Source: Bacilli bacterium (GTDB lineage Bacteria; Bacillota_I; Bacilli_A; ML615J-28; CAG-698). Taken from it: a stretch of DNA of 64,000 nt. Below the pieces are notes generated by a model. It made no database searches. It saw only the letters and a program-made list of their open reading frames with translations, and was not told the origin of the DNA. The stretch is taken from contig CAKJYW010000008.1 of NCBI GenBank assembly GCA_918272565.1, forward strand, positions 29,041-93,040, written 5' to 3'. A program made the translations under genes and the position numbers. Shown here piece after piece: positions 26,132-34,147 of the stretch (within the stretch, counting starts at the first letter, position 1; the number at the start of each line of letters is the position of its first letter).

Positions 26132-27487
26132 ATGAATGAAACAATAAAAGTAGGAAATATTTATTTAGCAGAGTGCGCTGATATTAACCATGAAGGGCTA
26201 GGAGTTTTTAGAATTAATGACTTTGTGGTGTTTGCTCCTAATGCTATAAAAGGTGAAAAAGTGAAGTTAGAAATAACTAAAGTGAACTCTAACTTTGCTT
26301 TAGGTAATATCAAAGAATTCATCACTAAATCAAGTTGTAGGGTAAAACCTATTTGTAAGTATTTTTATGAATGTGGCGGATGTGATTTAATGCATATGGA
26401 TTACGCTACTCAGCTAGAGTTTAAAAAGAATATGGTTTTATCAACTTTAAAAAAGATTGCGAAATTAGATGAAGTCAACTTCTTAGGAATAGTAGGCGCT
26501 AAGAACCAATATTATTACCGTAATAAAGTTCAGATTCCATTTTCTTTTAAGAATGGTAAAAACATATGTGGTTTTTATAAGAAGAAGAGCCACGATATTA
26601 TTCCTCTTGATGAATGTTTCATTGAACCTACCTTATCTACTGATATTGCTAAATTTATAAAGAATCTATTAAATGAATATAAGATTAATGCTTATAATGA
26701 AGCAAACGATAAAGGAACTATTAGGCATGTACTTATTAGAAATACTTTTGATAATAAATACATGGTTATATTAGTATCTAAAACAAAAGAGATTGATTGT
26801 CTAGATTTAATAGTTGAGAAGATTAAAAATAGATACAAAGAAGTAGAAAGTATCATTTTAAATATCCAAGATAAAAAGACTAATGTCATATTAGGAGATA
26901 GTAGTATTACCTTATTTGGTAAAGATGAGATTGTTGATGAGATATTAGGTAATAAATTTAAGCTATCACACAAATCATTCTTACAAATTAATCATGAGCA
27001 AACTATCGAGCTATATAAAATTGTTAAAGAATTTGCGGATGTTGGTAGAAATGATATAGTACTAGATGCTTACTGTGGAGTTGGAACAATTGGAGAGACT
27101 CTAGCTAGGGATGCTAAGGAAGTATATGGGATAGAGATAGTAGAAGATGCTATTATTAACGCTAGGGAAAACGCGAAGTTAAATAAGCTTGATAACTGTA
27201 AGTACTTTGTTGGAAAAAGTGAAGATATAATTAAAGAGCTAGATGTAGATTTTGATGTTGCGTTAGTTGATCCTCCTAGAAAAGGGTGTGAAAGAACATT
27301 CTTAGAAGCGATTGTAGAAAAAGGGGTAAAAAGAATAGTCTATGTCTCTTGTGATGTAGCCACATTATCTAGAGATTTATTATATTTGAAAGATTATTAT
27401 AATGTTGAAAAGGTTAAGTGTTGCGACCTCTTCCCTAATTCAATTCATTGCGAGGTTGTGACGAAACTCGTACGTAAAGAGAGTTAA
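26132..27487 (+). CDS. rlmD: 23S rRNA (uracil-C5)-methyltransferase, RlmD/TrmA family
   Basis: SAM-dependent RNA uracil-5 methyltransferase of 451 residues. It has an N-terminal TRAM domain (about 1-60), then a 4Fe-4S cluster Cys set (Cys75-x5-Cys81-x2-Cys84 plus Cys near 162), the SAM motif 'LDAYCGVGTIG', 'DPPRKGCE', and the catalytic Cys in 'YVSCDVATLSRDL', ending 'IHCEVVTKL'. The uracil targeted (U747 or U1939 of 23S rRNA, or both) is not predictable from the sequence, so the gene name is provisional. It has a GAGGTGATT ribosome site and is downstream of the spermidine-synthase-like gene. Confidence 0.88.
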   Translation: MNETIKVGNIYLAECADINHEGLGVFRINDFVVFAPNAIKGEKVKLEITKVNSNFALGNIKEFITKSSCRVKPICKYFYECGGCDLMHMDYATQLEFKKNMVLSTLKKIAKLDEVNFLGIVGAKNQYYYRNKVQIPFSFKNGKNICGFYKKKSHDIIPLDECFIEPTLSTDIAKFIKNLLNEYKINAYNEANDKGTIRHVLIRNTFDNKYMVILVSKTKEIDCLDLIVEKIKNRYKEVESIILNIQDKKTNVILGDSSITLFGKDEIVDEILGNKFKLSHKSFLQINHEQTIELYKIVKEFADVGRNDIVLDAYCGVGTIGETLARDAKEVYGIEIVEDAIINARENAKLNKLDNCKYFVGKSEDIIKELDVDFDVALVDPPRKGCERTFLEAIVEKGVKRIVYVSCDVATLSRDLLYLKDYYNVEKVKCCDLFPNSIHCEVVTKLVRKES

Positions 27488-27499
27488 TTTGTTTTGATT

Positions 27500-27534
27500 A
27501 GTCATAAGATTTAATTTAATTCTTATGACTTTTA
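27500..27534 (+). terminator. Terminator after rlmD
   Basis: AGTCATAAGA (27500-27509) and TCTTATGACT (27521-27530) pair perfectly over 10 bp, followed by TTT. Confidence 0.7.
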
Positions 27535-27543
27535 ATTTATCAC

Positions 27544-27572
27544 TTGACAAAAGGTCGGTTTACCGATATACT
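27544..27572 (+). promoter_or_regulatory. Near-consensus promoter with a built-in operator
   Basis: TTGACA (27544-27549), 17-base spacer, TATACT (27567-27572). The spacer contains the inverted repeat TCGGT-TT-ACCGA (27555-27566), touching the -10. That is where a repressor such as the following HTH protein would bind to block RNA polymerase. Confidence 0.8.
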
Positions 27573-27594
27573 ATTATTGAAAGTAGGTGTTATT

Positions 27595-27990
27595 ATGACA
27601 TTTGGGGATCTGCTATTGAAAAACAATACAACCGTATATAAATTATCAAAAGAATCAGGAGTTCCTAAAACAACTGTTTTTGATATTGCCTCTGGAAAAT
27701 CTAATATAATGGATTGTAGTGGGAGAAATTTATTAAGATTGTCAAAGGTTTTAAATATGACAATTGAAGATCTATTAGATTTAGACCAAGAACTATATAA
27801 CCCTATCTACGAAAAAAACATTCCTGAGTTTTTAAAAAATACAATTGAAAATATAAAAAAGGCTAAAAAGAAAAGAAGTAGTTTACTTGATTGTTACTTA
27901 GATGAAGCAAACAGTAGCATTAATGTTTGTGAAGTCGAAAATATGATTTCTAAAGAACAAGCTAGCTATTTAAGAAAGAAATATTTATAG
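27595..27990 (+). CDS. XRE-family HTH protein, probable autorepressor
   Basis: The 131-residue protein has a Cro/CI-type helix-turn-helix (residues 1-58: 'TVYKLSKESGVPKTTVFDIASGK', 'LSKVLNMTIEDLL'). A charged helical C-terminal part contains a Lys-rich run (about 86-92) and ends with 'SKEQASYLRKKYL'. The ATG at 27595 follows TAGGTG; an upstream TTG in frame is part of the promoter -35. The inverted repeat in its own promoter suggests autoregulation. It is paired with a 70-residue gene 11 bases on, in the manner of toxin-antitoxin or two-gene regulator pairs. Confidence 0.75.
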   Translation: MTFGDLLLKNNTTVYKLSKESGVPKTTVFDIASGKSNIMDCSGRNLLRLSKVLNMTIEDLLDLDQELYNPIYEKNIPEFLKNTIENIKKAKKKRSSLLDCYLDEANSSINVCEVENMISKEQASYLRKKYL

Positions 27991-28001
27991 GAGGTGAAAT
28001 G

Positions 28002-28214
28002 ATGGAACACGTTCTTTCTAAAACAATCCTCATTTCTCAAACTATAGAGTTGATAGCAAAGAAATATAAGCTGAGCCTTGAAGAAGCAAGAAATAGATTC
28101 TATGAATCTGATGTTGTAAGAATGTTAGATGATGATGAAACTGGTCTTTATGGTGAATCAGCACTATATTTACTATCTTTGTATGAAAAACATTTAAGTG
28201 ACAATTCTTATTGA
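28002..28214 (+). CDS. Small acidic helical protein, partner of the HTH gene
   Basis: The 70-residue product is rich in helix-forming and acidic residues; core 'YKLSLEEARNRFYESDVV' and 'DDDETGLYGESALYLLSLYE'. I recognise the general type of small proteins found beside HTH genes in low-GC Gram-positives (some labelled DUF3791-like) but cannot assign a function. An AGGAGGTG ribosome site ends 7 bases before the ATG at 28002; the ATG at 27999 would be only 4 bases away. It could be a toxin, an antitoxin cofactor or a phage-related regulator. Confidence 0.65.
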   Translation: MEHVLSKTILISQTIELIAKKYKLSLEEARNRFYESDVVRMLDDDETGLYGESALYLLSLYEKHLSDNSY

Positions 28215-28241
28215 TAACAGATTTTTGAGGGAATTAATAAT

Positions 28242-28724
28242 ATGATACATTTAGAAAAACTCACCTATGAAAACTTTGATGATGTTTTTGATCTTGAAAT
28301 AAAAAAAGAACAATATCCGTTTGTAGCTGATAACTGTTATAGTGTCGCGGAAGCTTATGTGACACTAATTAATGGCGGAAAAGTCTTTCCGTTTGCTGTT
28401 TATAACGATGATACGCTAGTCGGCTTTATTCAACTTGCTTATGGGGAGACTGCTGATTAGGATGGTGTTAGTGTTGAAAAAGATAATTATCAAGTTTGGC
28501 GTTTTATGATTGATAAAAGATATCAAGGCAAAGGTTATGGAAAAGAGGCTTTAAGACTTGCACTTGATTTTATTAAGACTTGGCCTTGTGGGAAAGCGGA
28601 TTTGTGCTGGATTTCTTATGAAAGAGATAATATAATTGCTAAAAATCTTTACGCATCTTTTGGTTTTAAAGAAACTGGCGAAATGTGTGACGATGAAATC
28701 GTTGCTGTGTTGAAATTTGAATAA
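28242..28724 (+). pseudogene. GNAT acetyltransferase (BltD-like) interrupted by one in-frame amber codon
   Basis: The frame is continuous over 160 codons except for a TAG at 28458-28460. Before it lies the N-terminal GNAT half (strand 'TLVGFIQLAYG'). After it come 'VWRFMIDKRYQGKGYGKEAL', the acetyl-CoA binding R/QxxGxG/A loop, and 'NLYASFGFKETGE'. The whole resembles spermidine/spermine acetyltransferases of the BltD type (about 150 residues). No frame shift is seen and both halves look unchanged, so this is a recent lesion, a sequencing error or a read-through site. A GAGGG ribosome site precedes 28242. Confidence 0.8.
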
Positions 28725-28740
28725 AATAAAAACATTAGGA

Positions 28741-28789
28741 AAAAAGATAATGCTAGTATGGTTACTAAAAAGAGCATTTATCTTTTTTT
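28741..28789 (+). terminator. Terminator after the GNAT gene
   Basis: AAGATAATGCT and AGCATTTATCTT pair with a single bulge across a long loop, followed by a run of T. Confidence 0.7.
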
Positions 28790-28811
28790 ACTTTTGTTTT
28801 ATAAGGTTTTA

Positions 28812-28820
28812 TGGTATAAT
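28812..28820 (+). promoter_or_regulatory. Extended -10 promoter of the diguanylate cyclase gene
   Basis: TGG-TATAAT with the hexamer at 28815-28820. The start codon ATG begins 8 bases after the hexamer, where transcription itself should begin. Confidence 0.7.
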
Positions 28821-28827
28821 CATAATT

Positions 28828-29898
28828 ATGATAGAAGCTATTAAAGAATATATTTTTCAAAACTGGATTTTAATGTTAGTACTGGGAGCGTTTATTGTTG
28901 TTCTTTCAATTACGTCTTTTTCAAGTAAGAAAGCAACAATGCGTTACATGTCACTACTAATATTGATTTTCCTTTTATCGATTGTTGTTTTTGCAGAGTT
29001 TTATCTGCCATCTGTTTCCGAGAATAAGACAATAAGGCTAATACTTATGGCCATAAGATATAGCGCAACACCATTTGTTTTAGCGCTTGTCATGATGGTT
29101 TTAGTAAGGCGTCTAAGGTATTTTACCCTTATTCCTGCTGCTGTTTTGCTAGTTATTGACATTGTTTCCATATTTAACGGAATCGTATTTAGTATTAATG
29201 AATCTAATGAATTAGTTAGAGGGCCACTTGGATATCTTCCATTTATTATGTGTGGATTATATATGGTCTTTCTAATCTACATTTTGATTAAGAGAAGTAA
29301 TAAACGTTTGATTGAAATCGTTCCTATCGCTTTTTTATCTATCTCATTAGCATCAGGAGTTATCTTTCCTTTTATTTTTGGAAACAAGTTCGCTCAAATC
29401 TTTTGTACAATCATTGTAGTGTCTTTATTCATCTATTATGTATTTGATATATTACTATTAGTAAAGAAGGATTCTTTAACAGGACTACTAAATAGACAAG
29501 CATATTATGTTGAAACAAGAAGAGATTATAAAGACATCACCGCAATCGTCTCTTTAGACATGAACGGACTAAAGAAAATCAATGATACTTATGGTCATCT
29601 TGCGGGGGATGAAGCTTTAATTGCTTTAGCTGTTTGCTTTTCAAAAGCATCTAGAGCAAGGGAATCAGTTTACCGTATGGGTGGAGATGAATTCGTTATC
29701 GTTTGTAGGAAGACATCAAAAGAAGATGTTCAAGCTTTAGTTGAAAGAATTGAGAAAAATGTAAAAGAAACTAAATACACTTGTTCGATTGGTTATAGTT
29801 ACCATGAGCCAGGTTCAATTAAATTAGAAGATTTCTTAAAAGAATCTGATGAAATAATGTATGCTAATAAAGCCGATTATTATAATAAGAAGAATTAA
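28828..29898 (+). CDS. Membrane diguanylate cyclase (7TM sensor + GGDEF)
   Basis: The 356-residue protein has seven or so N-terminal membrane helices (about 10-210), similar in layout to histidine-kinase-type 7TM sensor regions. A GGDEF domain follows with intact catalytic 'RMGGDEF' (GGDEF at 285-289) and 'DMNGLKKINDTYGHLAGDEAL'. It should make c-di-GMP. The usual inhibitory RxxD site five residues before the motif reads RARE, so product inhibition may be weak or absent. I use the ATG at 28828: upstream in-frame codons run through the terminator and the promoter. No ribosome site fits, so translation is probably leaderless. Confidence 0.85.
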   Translation: MIEAIKEYIFQNWILMLVLGAFIVVLSITSFSSKKATMRYMSLLILIFLLSIVVFAEFYLPSVSENKTIRLILMAIRYSATPFVLALVMMVLVRRLRYFTLIPAAVLLVIDIVSIFNGIVFSINESNELVRGPLGYLPFIMCGLYMVFLIYILIKRSNKRLIEIVPIAFLSISLASGVIFPFIFGNKFAQIFCTIIVVSLFIYYVFDILLLVKKDSLTGLLNRQAYYVETRRDYKDITAIVSLDMNGLKKINDTYGHLAGDEALIALAVCFSKASRARESVYRMGGDEFVIVCRKTSKEDVQALVERIEKNVKETKYTCSIGYSYHEPGSIKLEDFLKESDEIMYANKADYYNKKN

Positions 29899-29931
29899 TT
29901 ATCAAGGTGAAGCAATACTAAAAAAGTTTTA

Positions 29932-29960
29932 AAAGAAACCACCTAAGGGTGGTTTTAAAT
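29932..29960 (+). terminator. Terminator between the two c-di-GMP genes
   Basis: AAACCACC and GGTGGTTT pair around TAAG, followed by a weak T/A tract. Some read-through into the next gene is possible. Confidence 0.65.
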
Positions 29961-29989
29961 ATTTAATAAATAATTAGTAAGGTATGACT

Positions 29990-31675
29990 ATGAGAAATAA
30001 TAATATTATCAATAAATTAAAAAGATATGTGTTGATTGTTGAAGATGAGATAATCAATCAAGAAATATTAAAAGAAATATTATCTAAAGACTATGAAATC
30101 TTAACTGCTGGTAATGGAATTGAAGCTCTACACGTTATTGAAACAAGCATCGCTCCTATTTCTTTGATTTTGTTAGACTTAAATATGCCATTAATGGATG
30201 GGTTTACTCTTTTAAAAGAACTAAAGAAAGATGAAAAGAATAAAAACATTCCAGTTATCGTTCTAACAAGTGATAAGGGTAGTGAACTGGAAGCGTTAAA
30301 CTTAGGAGCTGCTGATTTTATTACTAAGCCTTATGATTTAAAAGAGATAATCATTGCGAGAGTTAATAAGTCAATTGAGCTTTCTGAAAAGAGAATTATT
30401 GTTAACGCTGAAGAAAGAGACGGACTAACTGATGTTTATAATAAGCACATATTTACTGAATACGTTAGTCGCATTGATAATTATCGCCCTGATGCCATTA
30501 TGGATATGGTTGTCTTTAACATAACAAGATTCCATCTTTATAATGAGCTTTATGGCAAAGAGGCAGGGGATAATGTCTTAGTTTATGTTGCTAATATCTT
30601 AAAAGACTTAGCAAGAGAAAACGATGGAATTGTTGCTAGAATTCAAGGAGACTATTTTGCTTTATATATCAACCATCAAGATGATTATGATGCTTTACTA
30701 AATAATATTTATGCTATATTGAAAGATAAATATAATGTTTCTAATGTTACATTTAGACTAGGAATTTATAGAGCTGAATCAACTAAAGACAGTGTTGACC
30801 TAAGATTAGAAAGAGCTAAAAAAGTTTGTGATGAGATTAGAAAATCAAATAATAAGTTCTTTAATATCTATAGTGAAGAAGACCAAAAGACTCAACTATT
30901 TAAAGAAAGACTAAATCACGACTTTAATAAAGCGATTATTAATAAAGAATTTAAAGTTTTTTATCAACCTAAAGTTAACATTGTTGGGGATAAATATGTT
31001 TTATCATCAACTGAAGCCTTAGTTAGATGGATTCATCCTGAGCTTGGCTTCATTTCTCCTGGAATGTTTATTCCTCTATTTGAAGAGAATGGAAACATTA
31101 GGATTTTAGATAGGTATGTTTGGAGGGAAGCCGCAAACCAAATTAGAGAGTGGAAAGAGAAATTCAACGTTACTCTTCCAGTTTCTGTCAATGTTTCTAG
31201 AGTTGATATGTTTGATGCAGACATTGTAAATACTATTAATAATATTGTTTTAGAAAGCGGAATTAGTCCAAGTGATATCTATTTAGAGATAACAGAATCA
31301 GCTTATAACAATGAAACAGATCAAATAATTGGTATTATTAATGGCTTAAGAGAAAAGGGCTTTAGAATCGAAATCGATGACTTTGGTAGTGGATATTCTT
31401 CACTTAATACCCTAGCAACTCTTTCATTTGATGTTTTGAAACTCGATATGAAGTTTGTTAAAGACATGTTTAAGAATGAAAAGACATTGAAGATGGTCGG
31501 GATTGTATCTGATATTGCTAAATATTTGAATGTTATAATAGTAGCTGAAGGTGTTGAAACAGTTGAACAATTAAACAAATTAAAAGAAATGAAATATGAT
31601 ATTGTTCAAGGATACTATTTTTCTAAACCAGTTAATAGCGTAGAATTTGAACAGTTCTTTAAAAAGGAGTTTTAG
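29990..31675 (+). CDS. Response regulator with degenerate GGDEF and intact EAL domains
   Basis: The 561-residue protein carries an N-terminal receiver (phosphoacceptor Asp63 in 'LLDLNMP', 'TSDKG', 'KPYDL'). Its GGDEF-type domain has QGDYF at 219-223 in place of the active motif, so it should not make c-di-GMP but may bind nucleotides. The C-terminal EAL domain has EAL at 342-344, 'EITES', 'DDFGSGYSSL', 'KLDMKFV', 'EGVET' and 'QGYYFSKP', so c-di-GMP hydrolysis is expected. The ATG at 29990 sits 7 bases after AAGG. The HPt gene follows 1 base after the stop. Phosphorylation therefore probably controls a c-di-GMP phosphodiesterase. Confidence 0.87.
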   Translation: MRNNNIINKLKRYVLIVEDEIINQEILKEILSKDYEILTAGNGIEALHVIETSIAPISLILLDLNMPLMDGFTLLKELKKDEKNKNIPVIVLTSDKGSELEALNLGAADFITKPYDLKEIIIARVNKSIELSEKRIIVNAEERDGLTDVYNKHIFTEYVSRIDNYRPDAIMDMVVFNITRFHLYNELYGKEAGDNVLVYVANILKDLARENDGIVARIQGDYFALYINHQDDYDALLNNIYAILKDKYNVSNVTFRLGIYRAESTKDSVDLRLERAKKVCDEIRKSNNKFFNIYSEEDQKTQLFKERLNHDFNKAIINKEFKVFYQPKVNIVGDKYVLSSTEALVRWIHPELGFISPGMFIPLFEENGNIRILDRYVWREAANQIREWKEKFNVTLPVSVNVSRVDMFDADIVNTINNIVLESGISPSDIYLEITESAYNNETDQIIGIINGLREKGFRIEIDDFGSGYSSLNTLATLSFDVLKLDMKFVKDMFKNEKTLKMVGIVSDIAKYLNVIIVAEGVETVEQLNKLKEMKYDIVQGYYFSKPVNSVEFEQFFKKEF

Positions 31676-31676
31676 G

Positions 31677-32018
31677 ATGTTATCAATTGATAAATTAAAA
31701 GAATTTGGTGCTGATACTAGTAAAGGCCTTGGTAGATGTGTTAATAATGAAGCACTGTACTTGCGCCTTGTGGCGATGGTTCCTAAGAATGATAGCTTTG
31801 CTAAACTAAATCAAGCAATTAATGCTAACAATTTAGAAGAAGCATTTAGTGCTTCCCATTCTTTAAAAGGAATTCTTTCAAATCTAGAATTAACTCCTTT
31901 ACTTGAACCTGTTTTAGAAATAACTGAACGACTTCGTAATAAAGAAAATTGTGATTATTCTATTTATTTAGATGAAATTAATAAAAAAAGACAAGAACTA
32001 GAAAAAATGTGTGAATAA
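31677..32018 (+). CDS. HPt domain phosphotransfer protein
   Basis: This 113-residue all-helical protein has the phosphorylatable His61 in 'ASHSLKGILSNLEL', matching the HPt consensus HxLKG. It is a stand-alone phosphotransfer protein, normally linking a hybrid kinase to a receiver. The start follows AAAGGAG by 7 bases and the gene lies immediately after the receiver-GGDEF-EAL gene, its likely partner. No histidine kinase is encoded in the window. Confidence 0.82.
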   Translation: MLSIDKLKEFGADTSKGLGRCVNNEALYLRLVAMVPKNDSFAKLNQAINANNLEEAFSASHSLKGILSNLELTPLLEPVLEITERLRNKENCDYSIYLDEINKKRQELEKMCE

Positions 32019-32024
32019 TATTTA

Positions 32025-32058
32025 ATAGTCGTAAATTAGTTTTACGACTATTTGTTTA
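32025..32058 (+). terminator. Terminator after the HPt gene
   Basis: ATAGTCGTAAA and TTTACGACTAT form a perfect 11-bp stem with loop TTAGT, followed by TTGTTT. Confidence 0.8.
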
Positions 32059-32072
32059 TATTGAGGTGAAAT

Positions 32073-32522
32073 ATGGGTTACATGTTAGATTTGAGGAAAT
32101 ATGTTGGTAAAAAATGCTTGATTCAAGTAGCAGCTTCAATCATTATCATTAATAGTAAAGGCGAAATCCTTTTAGGTAAGAGGGCAGATAATGGTATGTG
32201 GGGGTATGCTGGTGGATCAATGGAGATCGATGAAAAGCCTGAAGAGTGCGCAAAAAGAGAACTTTACGAAGAGATGGGTTTAATAGCTAATGAGATTACT
32301 CTTTTTATGATAAATGCGGGGAAAGAGACTCACTACACTTATCCTAATGGTGATGAAGTTTCTAATGTTGAAATAATCTATCTATGTAATAATTACCAAG
32401 GAGAAATAAAGGCCATAGATAGAGAACTAACCGAACTTAAGTTCTTCAAAATAGACAACTTACCAGAAATCTCTCCACCAATTAGACCGGTTTTTGTTAA
32501 ACTAAAGGAATACTTAAAATAA
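32073..32522 (+). CDS. Nudix hydrolase
   Basis: The 149-residue protein has a complete Nudix box, 'GSMEIDEKPEECAKRELYEEMGL' in general form (Gly, then RE and EE metal ligands in 'RELYEEMG'), within a typical Nudix fold. These enzymes hydrolyse nucleoside diphosphates linked to another group; the substrate is not predictable here. A GAGGTG ribosome site precedes the ATG at 32073. It leads a three-gene set with a nitroreductase and a GNAT. Confidence 0.85.
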   Translation: MGYMLDLRKYVGKKCLIQVAASIIIINSKGEILLGKRADNGMWGYAGGSMEIDEKPEECAKRELYEEMGLIANEITLFMINAGKETHYTYPNGDEVSNVEIIYLCNNYQGEIKAIDRELTELKFFKIDNLPEISPPIRPVFVKLKEYLK

Positions 32523-32537
32523 ATAAAGGAGAAAAAG

Positions 32538-33326
32538 ATGTTAGAACTTTACCCTTATATTTTTAAAAGAAAATCATATCATCTGTTTAGAGATAATAAA
32601 ACTAAAGAGCAATATAGGGATAATTACCATATAACTAGTAGCGAGATTGAAGATATTTACAATGCCTTTAAAACTTTTACTCCTTTAATAAAGGATATTA
32701 AGGTAGAAATAAAAGTTGCAAAGAATGAAGAAGCTACATGTAAAAGAGGACAAGAATATGTGGTTTTATTCTATAGTGAGAAAAAGCCTAATTATTTACA
32801 AAATATTGGCTTTTTAGGAGAGCAACTTGACTTGTACCTTGCAAGTAAAAACATTGGTGCTTTGTGGTTTGGAATTGGTAGTGCTAAAGAAAAGGAAGTT
32901 AATGGACTTTCGTTTGTGCATATGATAGCAATATGTAAAGTACCAAGCGATTCTTTTAGAAAAGATATGTTTAAGTCTAAAAGAAGAGAAACTTCAGAAA
33001 TCTATGAAGGTAGTAAGTACACGGATATAGCAAACATTGTTAGGTTTGCTCCATCTAGTTGTAACTTACAACCTTGGAAGATGGTTGATGCTTCTAAGGG
33101 AATAGAAGTTTATAGAATTAAAAGACCATTTTTAAGAGGGATTATTCCACTAAGAAAAATCGTTTATCAAAACTTGATTGATATTGGTATTTTTATGTGT
33201 TTTATTGCTTTAGCGTTAGAAAACAGTAAAATCAAATATGAATTAATAGTATCTAACGATGATGAAGAAAGTAAGGAAGAAGAGGTTTTAGCTTGTTTGT
33301 TTAAAATAGGAGAAGAAAATGATTAA
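32538..33326 (+). CDS. Nitroreductase family protein (TM1586 type)
   Basis: The 262-residue protein has two nitroreductase-like halves. The first contains 'LGEQLDLYLASKNIGALWFGIG' and the second 'VRFAPSSCNLQPW' with the FMN-contacting R/S/S pattern. This double arrangement matches the putative TM1586-like nitroreductase group. It probably binds FMN; the physiological substrate is unknown. AAGGAG lies 8 bases before the ATG. Its stop overlaps the next gene's start by 8 bases. Confidence 0.72.
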   Translation: MLELYPYIFKRKSYHLFRDNKTKEQYRDNYHITSSEIEDIYNAFKTFTPLIKDIKVEIKVAKNEEATCKRGQEYVVLFYSEKKPNYLQNIGFLGEQLDLYLASKNIGALWFGIGSAKEKEVNGLSFVHMIAICKVPSDSFRKDMFKSKRRETSEIYEGSKYTDIANIVRFAPSSCNLQPWKMVDASKGIEVYRIKRPFLRGIIPLRKIVYQNLIDIGIFMCFIALALENSKIKYELIVSNDDEESKEEEVLACLFKIGEEND

Positions 33327-34119
33327 AGTATATGAAGATGGTAGTAGCTTTTATTTAGATAATAAGGACTTTTTGCTAACTAACATTCATACTGAGGTAT
33401 TTTTTAGATTTGATGCTCCACTACTAAAAAAAGCTAACAAAGATGAATATGCCTTAAAGGTCTATAATGACAAGAGTAGGTTAGTTGCTTTACTTAAAGA
33501 ACCTTTTAATATTTTACTTTATGGTGATAGTTCGCTAGCGGGCGAATTAATTGACTTTTTAATTAATAATCAATATAAAATCAAAGGGTATCTAGCACCA
33601 ACAGAGCTAGGTGAAGCATTCATGGCGGAACTAGGTAAAAGAAACATTAAGTCTCACCTAGATCTTGGTATGGACTTTATGGAAGCTCGTGTTAAGCTTT
33701 TACCAAGTAGTGAAGAAGTAGAAGTAGCTAAAGAAGATGACGTTGATGAAATATTAAATATGGCAGTAAGTTTCTTTAATGATTGTGGGTTAAGTGATGA
33801 GGTAACAAAAGAAAAGATTCTAAAAGCAATTGATGGTTTTAGAATCATTAGAGAAGATGGAAAAATAGTTTCAATGGCTAAAATGAGTGCTTCATCGAGT
33901 GAAGATATGAGGATTTCTTTTGTTTATACAAGGAATGAATATCGTGGAAAAGGTTATGCTAAAAAGATATGTACTAATATTGTTAATGAAATAATAGATA
34001 AAGGATTCTATGCTACCCTTAATGTAGATAAGAAGAACCCTATTAGTAATCACATCTATTCGTCAATTGGATTTAAAAAGACTTTTTCTCAAGGTGTATT
34101 TTTAATAGATGAAAAATAA
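33319..34119 (+). CDS. Two-domain GNAT acetyltransferase
   Basis: The 266-residue protein has a degenerate N-terminal GNAT-like half and a typical C-terminal GNAT domain (about 130-260) with 'FVYTRNEYRGKGYAKKICTNIV' (acetyl-CoA loop RxxGxA) and 'NHIYSSIGFKK'. The acceptor is unknown. It is translationally coupled to the nitroreductase gene (8-base overlap, AGGAG site inside that gene) and ends the small operon. Confidence 0.8.
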   Translation: MIKVYEDGSSFYLDNKDFLLTNIHTEVFFRFDAPLLKKANKDEYALKVYNDKSRLVALLKEPFNILLYGDSSLAGELIDFLINNQYKIKGYLAPTELGEAFMAELGKRNIKSHLDLGMDFMEARVKLLPSSEEVEVAKEDDVDEILNMAVSFFNDCGLSDEVTKEKILKAIDGFRIIREDGKIVSMAKMSASSSEDMRISFVYTRNEYRGKGYAKKICTNIVNEIIDKGFYATLNVDKKNPISNHIYSSIGFKKTFSQGVFLIDEK

Positions 34120-34146
34120 AAGACAGACTTTAAGTCTGTCTTTTTG
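34119..34146. terminator. Bidirectional terminator between the GNAT and esterase genes
   Basis: AAAGACAGACT and AGTCTGTCTTT pair around a TTA loop, with T runs on both strands. It serves the convergent genes. Confidence 0.9.
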
Positions 34147-34147
34147 T

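Noticed and set aside
28458..28460. Pyrrolysine or programmed read-through at the amber codon
   Set aside because: No pyl genes or downstream signal are seen and GNAT proteins need no special residue there; listed as a broken gene.
28717..28827. Longer N-terminus for the diguanylate cyclase
   Set aside because: This stretch overlaps the preceding gene end, a terminator hairpin and the extended -10, and cannot be part of a properly expressed protein.
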